This document shows, piece after piece, positions 1 to 8,987 of a stretch of DNA of 64,000 bases. The first letter of the stretch is position 1, and every line of letters starts with the position of its first letter. The notes beneath the pieces are model-generated. The model was not told where the DNA came from, searched no databases, and saw only the letters and a list, made by a program, of their open reading frames with translations. Source of the stretch: Sporosarcina sp. ZBG7A (GTDB lineage: Bacteria; Bacillota; Bacilli; Bacillales_A; Planococcaceae); NCBI RefSeq assembly GCF_000813425.1, contig NZ_JWIB01000013.1, forward strand, positions 62,001-126,000, given 5' to 3'. The translations under genes were made by a program, and so were the position numbers.

Positions 1-20
1 CACGCTGAAGGAGGCGTTGA

Positions 21-1172
21 ATGATGCAATCTATCCATATTAAAGAGGTAATTCTCCACCATACGAAGGTATCGCTAATTGCCCCATTTACAACGAGTTT
101 TGGAACAATGGAGCAAAAAGATGTTTGCCTAGTCGAAGTAGTAGATGATACAGGGGTTTCCGGCTGGGGAGAAACCGTTACAAGTAACGAGCCTTATTAT
201 AATGAAGAGACTACCGCAACAACCGTTTACATGTTGAAAGAATTTCTTATCCCTCGTATGTTGAAGAAAGAGATTTCTCATCCTAACGAAGTACACGATA
301 TGCTGTCGTTTGTTAGAAGAAATAATATTGCAAAAGCGGCGATTGAGACTGCAATTTGGGATGTATTCGCTAAGAAAAATCATACATCCATTGCAAAGTT
401 ACTCGGTGGATCACAAACAGAAATTGCAGTGGGTAAGAGCATCGGTATTCAAGACACTCCTGCTAAATTGGTTGAAAAGGTCCGAGAGTTTGTTGATGAA
501 GGTTTTAAAAAAATTAAAGTGAAGATTAAGCCTGGAGCAGACATAGCATATCTAAAAGCTGTTCGCGATGCATTCCCAACTATCCCTTTGATGGCGGATG
601 CAAACTCAGCTTATACACTTAAAGATATCGACCACTTAAAAGAGTTGGACTCCCTGAACCTTATGATGATTGAACAACCTCTAAGCCATGACGACATTGT
701 GGATCACCGGATCTTACAAAAAGAACTCACAACTCCTGTCTGTTTAGACGAGAGCGTTCACTCACTTGACGATGCGCGTAAGGCGATTGAATTAGGCAGC
801 TGTAAAATCATTAACATTAAGATTGGACGCGTCGGTGGCTTATATGAAGCAAAACGTATTCATGATTTATGTATGGAACATGACATTCCCGTTTGGTGTG
901 GAGGAATGCTAGAAACAGGGATTGGACGTGCGCACAACATCCAGCTAACTACGTTAAAAAACTTCACGATTCCCGGTGACACAGCGCCATCAGCACATTA
1001 TTGGAAAGAAGACATCGTGACACCGGAAATTGTAATGAATCACGGTATCATTCAAGTTCCTTCCGGAGATGGAATTGGGTACGAAGTGGATCGGGATAAA
1101 CTGAGCAAGGTATTGATCAGTTCTGAACGTATTACTGAAGTTGATACGACTCATCCAATACCTAGTGCGTGA
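21..1172 (+). CDS. menC: o-Succinylbenzoate synthase / N-acylamino acid racemase family enzyme
   Basis: Enolase-superfamily enzyme of the MenC/NSAR subgroup, 383 aa, full length. The KxK catalytic pair is at about K166 and K168, before PG. Metal ligands are D193 (in MADANSAY), E218 (in MIEQP) and D243 (in LDES), and K267 is the opposite catalytic lysine. The GGMLETGIGRAHN segment near residue 295 is typical of OSBS/NSAR proteins. AAGGAGG lies 6 nt before the first ATG (9 before a second), so either Met is possible. No other men gene is nearby; the neighbours are an amidohydrolase and a transporter. A racemase of N-acylated amino acids is therefore as likely as menaquinone synthesis. Which reaction dominates cannot be read from sequence. 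Confidence 0.82.
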   Translation: MMQSIHIKEVILHHTKVSLIAPFTTSFGTMEQKDVCLVEVVDDTGVSGWGETVTSNEPYYNEETTATTVYMLKEFLIPRMLKKEISHPNEVHDMLSFVRRNNIAKAAIETAIWDVFAKKNHTSIAKLLGGSQTEIAVGKSIGIQDTPAKLVEKVREFVDEGFKKIKVKIKPGADIAYLKAVRDAFPTIPLMADANSAYTLKDIDHLKELDSLNLMMIEQPLSHDDIVDHRILQKELTTPVCLDESVHSLDDARKAIELGSCKIINIKIGRVGGLYEAKRIHDLCMEHDIPVWCGGMLETGIGRAHNIQLTTLKNFTIPGDTAPSAHYWKEDIVTPEIVMNHGIIQVPSGDGIGYEVDRDKLSKVLISSERITEVDTTHPIPSA

Positions 1173-1237
1173 CTGGTTGATAAAGACTGTCCAGATTGTC
1201 AGTAGAAACTGATCCATGTGACAACCTATTCTTTTGA

Positions 1238-1267
1238 CAACACAATTCATCTAGATGAATTGTGTTG
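1238..1267. repeat. 30-bp perfect palindrome
   Basis: A perfect 30-bp inverted repeat centred on CTAG, 65 bp after the racemase stop. No T-run follows on either strand, so it does not look like an ordinary intrinsic terminator. It could fold as an RNA hairpin at the 3' end of the mRNA or be a protein site. Confidence 0.6.
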
Positions 1268-1300
1268 AAGGGAATTTCAAAACTATAGATTAAGAAGTCA

Positions 1301-1432
1301 CGTTGATTGAAGCAAAAGGTGGCGTCTCCGGAGGGAATACTATTGGAAACAACCTAAGTTTGCGGCTTCCTGCCACAACGGTTGCATGACCTACGTCCTG
1401 TAGGCGCGCGTCCACCTGAAACGTAAATCAAT
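1301..1432 (+). repeat. Degenerate copy of a Bacillales GC-rich intergenic repeat (copy 1)
   Basis: Starts CGTTGATTGAAGC and ends ACGTAAATCAATA. The inside resembles the element at 17600-17727, read in the opposite orientation (CTGAAACGTAAATCAA here against TTGATTTACGCTTCAG there). I recall similar elements of about 120 bp in intergenic regions of many Bacillaceae. The centre of this copy is decayed. It encodes nothing. Confidence 0.65.
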
Positions 1433-1461
1433 ACCCTTTCATTTCTGATTCATGAAATGCT

Positions 1462-1507
1462 AAAAAGGCTATCCTGAAGAGTCATTGACCTCCTGGGATA
1501 GCCTTTT
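1462..1507. terminator. Bidirectional intrinsic terminator
   Basis: The 12-bp stem AAAAGGCTATCC / GGATAGCCTTTT has a 21-nt loop. It lies between the convergent racemase and amidohydrolase genes and is flanked by A and T runs. Confidence 0.8.
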
Positions 1508-1519
1508 CACATATAGAAA

Positions 1520-2761
1520 TTAACGAATATCTTTTTCTATCTTACCGTCTTTAATAACAACTTGAATCGTATCATGATTCGCCAACGACTTAATATCTTC
1601 TAATGGATTGCCTTTAACAATGACAATATCTGCGAGCTTGCCAGTTTCAATCGTGCCGACGTTCTCTTCCCAACCAAGACATTCCGCTGCAGTTTTCGTA
1701 GATGCTACAATTGCATCCATCGGCGTCATCCCTGCGTTACACATGAGTTCAAGTTCACGCAAGTTCGTACCGTGTTTGAATACACCAGCGTCAGTCCCCA
1801 TCGCGATTTTCACTCCGGCTTTGTACGCTTTCGTGAAGCTCTCGACGTGATGATCAATAACTTCTTTCGACTTTTGCACCGCACTTGCAGGCATTCCGGT
1901 TGCATCCGCCGTTTCAAGTACTGCAACAGGAGCTAGCAATGTTGGCACCAGATACGTTCCATTTTCGATCATAAGGTCAATGGCTTCATCGTCAATGAAA
2001 ATCCCATGCTCAATCGAGTGAATCCCTGCACGTACTGCGTTCTTGATTCCTTCTGCCCCTTGTGCATGGGCCATGACGCGGATGTTTTTGCGAAACTTCC
2101 CTTCTTCCACAATAACTTTCAGCTCTTCCAATGAAAATTGAGTGAATTCAGGATGATCCGTCGCACTCAACACTCCGCCTGTCGCATGGACTTTAATGAC
2201 TTCAGCTCCTGCACGAAGCATTTCACGCGTTTTCTTACGTACCTCTTCAACACCATCACACATCCCGTTCGGCATGCCCGGATATTCTGAAGCGAGCAAG
2301 TCCACTGTATTCCCAGAAACCGTATACCCATCTCCGTGACCACCTGTTGTCGTCAATGCGTTAATACTCAATTGCATTCGCGGCCCTGAAATCAAACCAT
2401 CTTCCACTGCCTTTTTCACTCCAAGATCCGTACCAAGTGCATCGCGAACGGATGTAACGCCCGCATGCAATGTAGTTTTCAAGTACTCTGCCGCTTGGTA
2501 ATACATGAACGAAAATGGTGTAGCGAGACGCTCTGCGACTGGTGAGTACTCCATCATCATATGCACATGCGTGTCGATGAATCCTGGAACGATTGCACCA
2601 CCTTGCGCATCAATTTTGGTCTCATTCCCAGTTGGTGTATATCCTGCTTCGTCCCCAACGTAGTCAATTCGATTTCCGGAAACGACAACAATTTTACCTT
2701 TTGTTGGTTCTGCACCTGTTCCATCAATAAGTAGTCCATTATTAATAATTGTTTGTGTCAT
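1520..2761 (-). CDS. Metal-dependent amidohydrolase (prolidase/imidazolonepropionase-like)
   Basis: Amidohydrolase-superfamily protein, 413 aa. Visible ligands: HVH (H65, H67) after the first beta strand, a candidate carboxylated K190 in EVIKVHATGG, H232 in MAHAQG, H252 in SIEHG and D324 in MGTDAG. This set fits a binuclear metal centre. Related enzymes cleave Xaa-Pro or Xaa-Arg dipeptides or other cyclic or acyl amides, so the substrate is open. GGAGGG precedes the ATG. The gene starts 15 bp after the stop of a multi-spanning membrane protein, forming a transporter-hydrolase operon. That pairing suggests import of a small amide or peptide followed by hydrolysis. Confidence 0.8.
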   Translation of the reverse strand: MTQTIINNGLLIDGTGAEPTKGKIVVVSGNRIDYVGDEAGYTPTGNETKIDAQGGAIVPGFIDTHVHMMMEYSPVAERLATPFSFMYYQAAEYLKTTLHAGVTSVRDALGTDLGVKKAVEDGLISGPRMQLSINALTTTGGHGDGYTVSGNTVDLLASEYPGMPNGMCDGVEEVRKKTREMLRAGAEVIKVHATGGVLSATDHPEFTQFSLEELKVIVEEGKFRKNIRVMAHAQGAEGIKNAVRAGIHSIEHGIFIDDEAIDLMIENGTYLVPTLLAPVAVLETADATGMPASAVQKSKEVIDHHVESFTKAYKAGVKIAMGTDAGVFKHGTNLRELELMCNAGMTPMDAIVASTKTAAECLGWEENVGTIETGKLADIVIVKGNPLEDIKSLANHDTIQVVIKDGKIEKDIR

Positions 2762-2776
2762 GAAAAACCCTCCATT

Positions 2777-3949
2777 TTATAATGTTTTGATCAAAATTCC
2801 CGCAATGACTACGGATGCAACAGTTACCGTCGTAAACCCACCGATAACCATTGGAGCTAGCAATTCATTGAAAATCACTTTTTCTTCTTTCTCGTCACGT
2901 GCACAACTCCGACTCACTTCTTCACAGAGGATGTAGTCTCCAGGGAACCCGAACAACGCTGTAAGAGCGACAGGCATTCCTTTGTAAGGATGCCATTTGA
3001 CAAGTTTTGCGGTGAGATATCCACCAATTGAAATCCCGATACTTCCTATTGCAAGGATAGTAATAATAGCTGGTAAGTTCTCAATCACCTGACCTGGTGT
3101 AACGCCTGCCATAGAACCGATGACGACAAAGATGATTCCAATCATTGTAATCGTGAATGAATTCGCACGTTCCAATTCGCTCGATTCAAATACACCTAAT
3201 CTCAAGCCAATAATACCAATCAATAAGCACCAAAGTGTGTAGTGGATAGGTGTCACCGTACCAAGCGCTACTCCGATTCCTGCGCCAGCAAAAACGAAGA
3301 ATAATTTAAGAACAGCACTCGTGCGTAGAGGGCTTTTCTTCTTCTGGACAACTTCTGCCTCTTCTTCCTCCAAAGAATCACCCGTCATTGAAACAAATGA
3401 ACCGTCGTCAATTTGACCTTGTATGACTCCTGCATATTTCTTCATGAAATGCATTGCAAGCGGCATTCCGACAACACCTTGAAACGCAACGACTAACGCA
3501 GGAATGATGACAATTGACGTCAATCCGAGTTCTTTCAATTTCTCTGAAGTTACAAGAAGGGCAATGATACCACCACTGACTGGCCCCACCCCTGCAACCG
3601 CTGTAGGATAATCAAAAATTAATGGAACGATGAGTAAAATTAAGATTCCTGAGACAAGTACACCGCCAAGGGCAATAATGACCGCCTTGTACTGCGACTT
3701 CACAAGTGAAAATGGAATCATCGTTCCCATATGTACAATCGCCGGTCCGATTAAAATAGCACCGAGTGCAGCGAATTGGGAGACTTCTAAAATATCTTTC
3801 GGGAATATTCCAGTCCAAGAAAGAACTAAGAAACCGACCATCGCTGTCAGAAGCATCGGAATCCGTGCTCTTGAAATAATCGAGAGCCATTCGCCGAGCG
3901 CAATTAATGAGAGTACTAGTACAGTAGCTATGAGTGGATTCGAAAGCAT
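2777..3949 (-). CDS. DUF3100-type membrane protein, putative transporter
   Basis: About 390 aa, with around ten hydrophobic helices and a charged acidic/lysine loop near the middle (EEEEAEVVQKKK). The overall pattern matches the DUF3100 family as I remember it; its function is unknown. I chose the ATG at 3949 because AAAGGGG lies 9 nt upstream. A GTG at 4054 keeps the frame open but has no SD and would add a polar extension in front of the first helix. First gene of a two-gene operon with the amidohydrolase, so a role in uptake or efflux of that enzyme's substrate is a reasonable inference. Confidence 0.62.
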   Translation of the reverse strand: MLSNPLIATVLVLSLIALGEWLSIISRARIPMLLTAMVGFLVLSWTGIFPKDILEVSQFAALGAILIGPAIVHMGTMIPFSLVKSQYKAVIIALGGVLVSGILILLIVPLIFDYPTAVAGVGPVSGGIIALLVTSEKLKELGLTSIVIIPALVVAFQGVVGMPLAMHFMKKYAGVIQGQIDDGSFVSMTGDSLEEEEAEVVQKKKSPLRTSAVLKLFFVFAGAGIGVALGTVTPIHYTLWCLLIGIIGLRLGVFESSELERANSFTITMIGIIFVVIGSMAGVTPGQVIENLPAIITILAIGSIGISIGGYLTAKLVKWHPYKGMPVALTALFGFPGDYILCEEVSRSCARDEKEEKVIFNELLAPMVIGGFTTVTVASVVIAGILIKTL

Positions 3950-4272
3950 TCGGCTCATCCCCTTTTGTGATTTATCTAGTATTTCGCAATTCTTAAGATG
4001 CGAGATATTCAATATATCACCGATATTTTTATATGTAAATAGTTTTTTCGACACCTTTCGACTTTTCTGTGTATTTATTATTTTTGTAACCGCTTACTTC
4101 GTTGTCTTCATCATATTTGCCAAACGACATTTTTTTAAAGTTAAAATACATATCTTTTCATTTTTCCGATATTTCAGCTTGCTAATTGTCTCTTCCCTTT
4201 AGTTCTGGTACTCAAAAAAGGGAATTCTCATCCACCTCTATGCTTCAAATCAACTACCAAGAACAACAAAAA
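3950..4272. other. AT-rich upstream region without a gene
   Basis: 5' region of the minus-strand transporter operon. It is rich in T and A tracts and must contain that promoter, but I could not pick a convincing -35/-10 pair. The open plus-strand frame here is antisense shadow. Confidence 0.5.
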
Positions 4273-4296
4273 AGCCTGCAATGCTTTGTGCAGGCT
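4273..4296 (-). terminator. Intrinsic terminator of the glycosyltransferase operon
   Basis: The stem AGCCTGCA / TGCAGGCT has an 8-nt loop and is followed on the minus strand by a U-run (AAAAAA on plus at 4268-4273). It lies just after the minus-strand gene ending at 4349. Confidence 0.85.
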
Positions 4297-4348
4297 AAAA
4301 ATCGATGTATTATGAGTTCGAATCCGTAACTTGTTGGAGCACTTGTTT

Positions 4349-5527
4349 TCACGTCACCGATACCGATCGACGCTTTAAGGATGGCGCTTTACCTTGGACT
4401 TTTTCACCTATCGGAGCAAGCAACTCTTCGATGATACTGACGAACTGTTCGTCAGTTTGAATAGCCAATTCGTCTGAATATGCATCCATCGCAAATTTCC
4501 AACATTCCATTCGTTTTTTGTCTGACAACGTTTCACGCAGCTGATCAACTAGCGGAGTACCAGGCTTGAGCTGTGTGACCAATCCTTTTGGAATCAGCGT
4601 TTCTAAGTTCATTTCTTCCTGACCAGGTAATGCGGAGTGGATAAACATCGGGATTTTTTTGCGGAGCGCTTCGCTGACTGTGACCCCACCCGGTTTTGTG
4701 ACAAGGGCGTCTGCAGCTTCGTAGAGATCATTCATCTCTTCTCTGGAAGTTACGTACGATAACGGTTGGATATGCGAGAGGTTCCAAGATTCGATTTTCC
4801 GATATAATCTCTCATTATGGCCGCATAGCACAACAAATTGAAAATCATCCACTTGCTCCAGTTCTTCAAGCATTTGGGATGGACATCCCAATCCACTGTT
4901 TCCACCTGCTAGAAGAATCACAGGTTTGAGGTGAGGTATTTGCAAGGACGTTTTGCTGTCAGGGCGCCTGATTTCCCGGTGAACTGGAATTCCCGTGACA
5001 ATCAGCTGTCCAGGTACGTTGGGATCCTTCGATAACTGCTCCTTCGATTCCAAAGTAGGCAGGAAATGTGCATCGATTCCACGATGCCCCCAGTAGTCAT
5101 GGACGAAAAAGTCTGTATAGACATTCACGACCGGTACGTCGCATTGGCCGGATATTTTCAATTTACTGAGCATGCAAGAGGGCAGACTGTGTGTACAGAA
5201 AATGAGGTCTGGCTGCTCCTCTTTCAACATTTTTTTCAATTTATGCAAAAACAGCGGTTGATGCCAAATATACTGTTCGTCCAGCGGCTCTTGGCTGAAA
5301 TAGAGTTTTTTATATGTCTTGCTATACAGACGAGGTGCACGTTTAATCCATTGCAGATAGCCTGTTGTAATGACTCTTTCTAGCAATTTATTTGTTTCTG
5401 ACAATAAGTCGATTTTCTTCACTTCAGCGTCAGGATAGCGTTGCTGAACTAAATCCATCAGTGCTTCCGCTGCCTGATGATGTCCTGATTGCATTTGTAA
5501 ATGGGGGAAAAACAAGATTTTCTTCAT
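4349..5527 (-). CDS. MGDG-synthase/UgtP-type glycosyltransferase
   Basis: Predicted diacylglycerol glycosyltransferase-like protein, 392 aa, with two Rossmann-type domains. The N-terminal MGDG-synthase motif is HLQMQSGHHQAAEAL and the C-terminal nucleotide-sugar site is TKPGGVTVSEALRKKIPM with AGGNSGLG upstream. The family transfers sugar from a UDP-sugar to membrane lipid at the cytosolic face. The start is the ATG at 5527, with GGAGGTG 6 nt upstream; a TTG five codons earlier overlaps the SD. Last gene of an operon with a DedA protein and a polysaccharide deacetylase, which supports an envelope or glycolipid role. No polyglycosylating paralogue is visible, so the exact lipid product is open. 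Confidence 0.78.
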   Translation of the reverse strand: MKKILFFPHLQMQSGHHQAAEALMDLVQQRYPDAEVKKIDLLSETNKLLERVITTGYLQWIKRAPRLYSKTYKKLYFSQEPLDEQYIWHQPLFLHKLKKMLKEEQPDLIFCTHSLPSCMLSKLKISGQCDVPVVNVYTDFFVHDYWGHRGIDAHFLPTLESKEQLSKDPNVPGQLIVTGIPVHREIRRPDSKTSLQIPHLKPVILLAGGNSGLGCPSQMLEELEQVDDFQFVVLCGHNERLYRKIESWNLSHIQPLSYVTSREEMNDLYEAADALVTKPGGVTVSEALRKKIPMFIHSALPGQEEMNLETLIPKGLVTQLKPGTPLVDQLRETLSDKKRMECWKFAMDAYSDELAIQTDEQFVSIIEELLAPIGEKVQGKAPSLKRRSVSVT

Positions 5528-5554
5528 CTTTTGCACCTCCAATGTACACGTTTT

Positions 5555-6151
5555 TCAGTTTTTCACTATTTTCTTCGACTTGACATTTTTAAAGAGAAAC
5601 CAGCCGATCATCACCACTAAGAAAAACACACCTACGAGGGAAGCGTAACTTGGATTGACATGGAACGAACGGCCGAGTACATATCCTGCAATCAGAAAAG
5701 GCATCACCCAAAGAATTGTTCCAAAGACAGCCAGCCCGATGAACTGATAGAAAGGCATTGCTGTCAATCCTGCAAAGTATGGACTGATCTGCCGAATGCC
5801 CGGCATGTAAAACCCAAACAAAACTGTGCGTTTACGTCTCCGTTTAAACGATTGCTCCGCTTTCTCCCAGCGTTCTTTCGTTAGGCCGATAAATTTCCCG
5901 ACTTTGTGCAACAGTGGATATCCAATGAATCGACCTCCTGCGTAAGCGGTCAACATGCCAGTCAATGCGCCTAATATCGCAGCGATTAAAGAAGGAAACA
6001 GTTGGAGTTGATGTTGTGCAATTAAAACACCGATCAAAAAGATCAACGATTCTTCAGGTGAAGGAATTCCCACAATCCCAAAGAACAAGAGAATGAAAAT
6101 GACGATGCTCCCATACTGAAGTAGATAGTCTGTCAGCGCATCAATGGACAT
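5555..6151 (-). CDS. DedA family (VTT domain) membrane protein
   Basis: 198 aa, four to five hydrophobic segments. DedA hallmarks are visible: the early GIPSPEESLIFLIGVL re-entrant segment, the AYAGGRFIGY turn, and GFYMPGIRQISPYFAG, which carries the conserved arginine and G-x-x-R region of VTT proteins. Family members are implicated in phospholipid scrambling or undecaprenyl-phosphate recycling. The start at 6151 has AGGAG 7 nt upstream; an ATG at 6169 with AGGAG 10 nt upstream is also possible. The gene overlaps the 3' end of the deacetylase upstream, so the two are translationally coupled. Confidence 0.82.
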   Translation of the reverse strand: MSIDALTDYLLQYGSIVIFILLFFGIVGIPSPEESLIFLIGVLIAQHQLQLFPSLIAAILGALTGMLTAYAGGRFIGYPLLHKVGKFIGLTKERWEKAEQSFKRRRKRTVLFGFYMPGIRQISPYFAGLTAMPFYQFIGLAVFGTILWVMPFLIAGYVLGRSFHVNPSYASLVGVFFLVVMIGWFLFKNVKSKKIVKN

Positions 6152-6875
6152 GAATATGCTCCTGTCCATTCTTCATCAGCTCCTCCGGTGAGATGAATCG
6201 GGTTCCTTTTTCATTGGCTTCCTGAATATAAGATTCCAACACGTGAAGCATGTGTGCAGGGGCTTCGTCATCCGCTCCTGGGTTGCTTCCATCATCATGC
6301 AGCACCACAATCGATCCATCCGCTGGGATGGCACGCAATCTATCAGACAGTTCTTCATCGCATGTTCGAATCTTCCAATCTCCTACAATGTGAGTCCACA
6401 TGATCGTGAAGAATTGGCGTGAGACAGGCAAGGTCGCTAGATTGAAACGTCCCCAAGGAGGACGATAAAAAGTAGGTTCGCTCCCCGTGATCTCTTTAAT
6501 CACTTTGGCTGTACGCTTTATTTGCTGATGGGTTTGTTTAGGAGTGAGTCGCCAAGTTGAAACGTGTTCGTAATGGTGGATGCCGATAGAGTGTCCTTCT
6601 GCACACATTCTTTTTATGATTTCTGGATAATTTTCGGCATGCTTCCCTACAACGAAAAATACAGCTTTGATATTATAGTGTGCTAACAAATCGAGCAATT
6701 TCGGTGTATAAAGCGGATTTGGACCATCGTCGAATGTAAGTGCGATTCCTGTACCGTTACGCACCTTTTTCTGTATTCCAATACTCGTTATACGTATAAG
6801 TAGCGTTGCTGCATATGTGTACAAACTATAAATCAGTATTGGAACTGCAAAGAAGGTCAGTATCCCCTTCCTCAT
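6141..6875 (-). CDS. Membrane-anchored polysaccharide deacetylase (NodB domain)
   Basis: 244 aa. One N-terminal signal anchor (about residues 5-28) is followed by a NodB-fold domain: TFDDGPN (catalytic and metal aspartates), HHYEH (metal histidines, H-x3-H), RPPWGRFN and a late VLHDDG. These are the usual motifs of de-N-acetylases acting on peptidoglycan or another surface glycan outside the membrane. AGGAGGGG precedes the ATG. First gene of the deacetylase-DedA-glycosyltransferase operon. The substrate is not evident; the anchor and partners favour a membrane-proximal glycan or glycolipid. Confidence 0.83.
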   Translation of the reverse strand: MRKGILTFFAVPILIYSLYTYAATLLIRITSIGIQKKVRNGTGIALTFDDGPNPLYTPKLLDLLAHYNIKAVFFVVGKHAENYPEIIKRMCAEGHSIGIHHYEHVSTWRLTPKQTHQQIKRTAKVIKEITGSEPTFYRPPWGRFNLATLPVSRQFFTIMWTHIVGDWKIRTCDEELSDRLRAIPADGSIVVLHDDGSNPGADDEAPAHMLHVLESYIQEANEKGTRFISPEELMKNGQEHIHVH

Positions 6876-7040
6876 CGATCCCCCTCCTCTCGCTTCTCTT
6901 GTATACTATGTTTTACCCATTCTTTTGGAAGATGAACATCCTTAGTATGACAAATCTTTCTTTTGAAATAACTAGGGAATTCATGAAGACTTTCTTAAGA
7001 TTACAAGTAATGCATGAAGCTTCTATTTAGTTATATGGAA

Positions 7041-7069
7041 AAACCGTGCATGGCGTTCATGCACGGTTT
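7041..7069. terminator. Bidirectional intrinsic terminator
   Basis: Perfect 12-bp stem AAACCGTGCATG / CATGCACGGTTT with a 5-nt loop and a T-run on both strands. It ends the purine operon on the minus strand. The rest of the 6876-7201 gap holds a partial repeat and AT-rich sequence, with no gene. Confidence 0.88.
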
Positions 7070-7109
7070 CTTTTAATTTTCCTATTGGTGTATTGGCGGT
7101 TTTCGTTCT

Positions 7110-7153
7110 TCGATTGTTCCGCTGGAGTCGTAGTCTTCCACTTCAATCAACGG
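7110..7153 (-). repeat. Half copy of the GC-rich intergenic repeat (copy 2)
   Basis: Matches the right half of the 17600-17727 element (TTCCGCTGGAGTCG, then CTTCAATCAACGGA). The left half is missing. It sits between the purine operon stop and its terminator. Confidence 0.6.
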
Positions 7154-7201
7154 AGCTTCTAGATAATTAGCTTCTATGTTACTAATAGGACAACCTCATA
7201 A

Positions 7202-8965
7202 TTATTCTGCAAACAAAGGAATCATCTGTTGTGTGTGAACATCGACCAATCCGATATCTGTGATACGGATTTCTGGGATAACTGTAAGTGTCAGTGATGA
7301 GAGGGCCATGGACGGCGATCTTCTGCCGACTTGAACGCCCATTGAGCGTGCAACTTCGTTGAACTTTTCAACTTTCGGACCGAGCTGTTCGATAGGTTCA
7401 GCTGCCATCAGTCCTGCGATTGGTAGATCCACTTGTGCTTGCACGATTCCATCTTTGATCAAACACAATCCGCCACCTGTTGCTTCAAGTGCTTGTGATG
7501 CAGCGTACATATCAGTTGCGTTTGTACCGACGGATACAAGATTATGGCTATCGTGTGCGACAGTCGTTGCGTATGCGCCTTCACGAAGACCTGCATTTTT
7601 CAGAACACCAACGAATGGCTTACGATTCTGTCCATGACGCCCCGTAACTGACGCGAATAGATATCCTTCAGGTAACTCAGAAATCACACCATCTTTAACA
7701 TCTAATTCCACTGTTCCGCGCGCTGTTGTCCCGATCTTCGTCATTTCCATTGTTGTCACAGTGACTTTCCCGTTTTCAATCGGTGCTTTGAGAACAAAAT
7801 CAGAAGCATTTAGTTCTGGGAGCTTAACGGTATTCTTTGTCAATGGAGGAACCGCGCTTTCGATCGTTTCAAGAAGCTCGCCCGATTTCACAACCATCCT
7901 ACCATCTGACCAAACGTCTTCCACTTTCATGGATTCGAGTGATTCTATTAATGAGAAGTCAGCGATGTAGCCCGGTGCAATGGCTCCACGATCATGTAAT
8001 CCGAATCGTTGCGCCCCATGTAACGTGGCAAAACGTATAGCAAGTGGCGCTGGAATTCCTTCTTCGATACAACGACGAACGACACGGTTTAACTGACCAT
8101 TATGCAACATATCATTTGGTTCCACATCGTCTGTACACATCGCGATATTTGATGCATATGGCAGCTGTTGCCATGCTTGTGCAGCGATATCTGCAAACTG
8201 GCTGACACTCGATTCACGAATGTAAATGAGCATCCCCGCACGCAATTTCTCTACGATTTCCTCGACTGTACGACTTTCATGATCGGAATTCACACCAGCC
8301 GCTAAATACGCCGCAAGATCACGTCCACCAGCACGTGGCAAGTGGCCTTCATTTAATACGCCTGCATCGAGTCCGGTTTGTACAATCCCGGCCATTCGAT
8401 CATTCTGCTGGATAACCCCTATGTAATCCATGATTTCTGCGATTCCGACAACATCGGGTAATTTCAGCAACTCCGCCACTTCAGCTGGTCCAAATTCAGC
8501 ACCCGCTGTTTCCACGCCTGGTACAGCAGGAACACATGAAGGAATCGTCGTCAAGATTTGAACTGGAAGTCCTCGACTCGCTTCCACCATATACTGAACA
8601 CCTTCAGCCCCGAGTACATTTCCGATCTCATGCGGGTCGATCACAGCAACAGTCGTCCCCCGTTGTATCAATGCCCGGGCAAACATATCTGGTGTCACCA
8701 TCGTGCTCTCGATATGGACGTGGCAGTCAATCAATCCCGGAATCGCGTACTTTCCACGACCATCGATGACTACCTCCCCTTCAAGTTTGAAGTCTGGTTG
8801 TCCATTTTCGTATCGGGCAATCGCGCTGAATCGATTTTCTTTAATTCCGATATCGGCCTGATAGATTTCAGCCGTAAATACGTTGACGAGTTGAACCCCT
8901 TCGATTACCGTATCCATCCGGACATCTCCACGTGCAGCAGCTGTAATTTGTTTGCGGGTATACAT
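7202..8965 (-). CDS. ade: Adenine deaminase
   Basis: 587 aa, normal length for the AdeC-type amidohydrolase that converts adenine to hypoxanthine and ammonia. Visible motifs: HVHIEST at about residues 82-88, DPHEIGN, EIMDYIGVI, DHESRTVEE and MCTDDVEPND, all typical of microbial adenine deaminase with a binuclear metal site. TAGGAG lies 9 nt before the ATG. It starts 22 bp after the stop of a purine permease and shares its riboswitch-controlled transcript. The operon therefore imports purine bases and feeds adenine into the hypoxanthine pool. Confidence 0.93.
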   Translation of the reverse strand: MYTRKQITAAARGDVRMDTVIEGVQLVNVFTAEIYQADIGIKENRFSAIARYENGQPDFKLEGEVVIDGRGKYAIPGLIDCHVHIESTMVTPDMFARALIQRGTTVAVIDPHEIGNVLGAEGVQYMVEASRGLPVQILTTIPSCVPAVPGVETAGAEFGPAEVAELLKLPDVVGIAEIMDYIGVIQQNDRMAGIVQTGLDAGVLNEGHLPRAGGRDLAAYLAAGVNSDHESRTVEEIVEKLRAGMLIYIRESSVSQFADIAAQAWQQLPYASNIAMCTDDVEPNDMLHNGQLNRVVRRCIEEGIPAPLAIRFATLHGAQRFGLHDRGAIAPGYIADFSLIESLESMKVEDVWSDGRMVVKSGELLETIESAVPPLTKNTVKLPELNASDFVLKAPIENGKVTVTTMEMTKIGTTARGTVELDVKDGVISELPEGYLFASVTGRHGQNRKPFVGVLKNAGLREGAYATTVAHDSHNLVSVGTNATDMYAASQALEATGGGLCLIKDGIVQAQVDLPIAGLMAAEPIEQLGPKVEKFNEVARSMGVQVGRRSPSMALSSLTLTVIPEIRITDIGLVDVHTQQMIPLFAE

Positions 8966-8987
8966 AAAATCTATCTCCTATCTATAG

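Noticed and set aside
2777-4054. GTG start at 4054 for the DUF3100 protein
   Set aside because: There is no SD; the internal ATG at 3949 has one at correct spacing and starts at the first helix.
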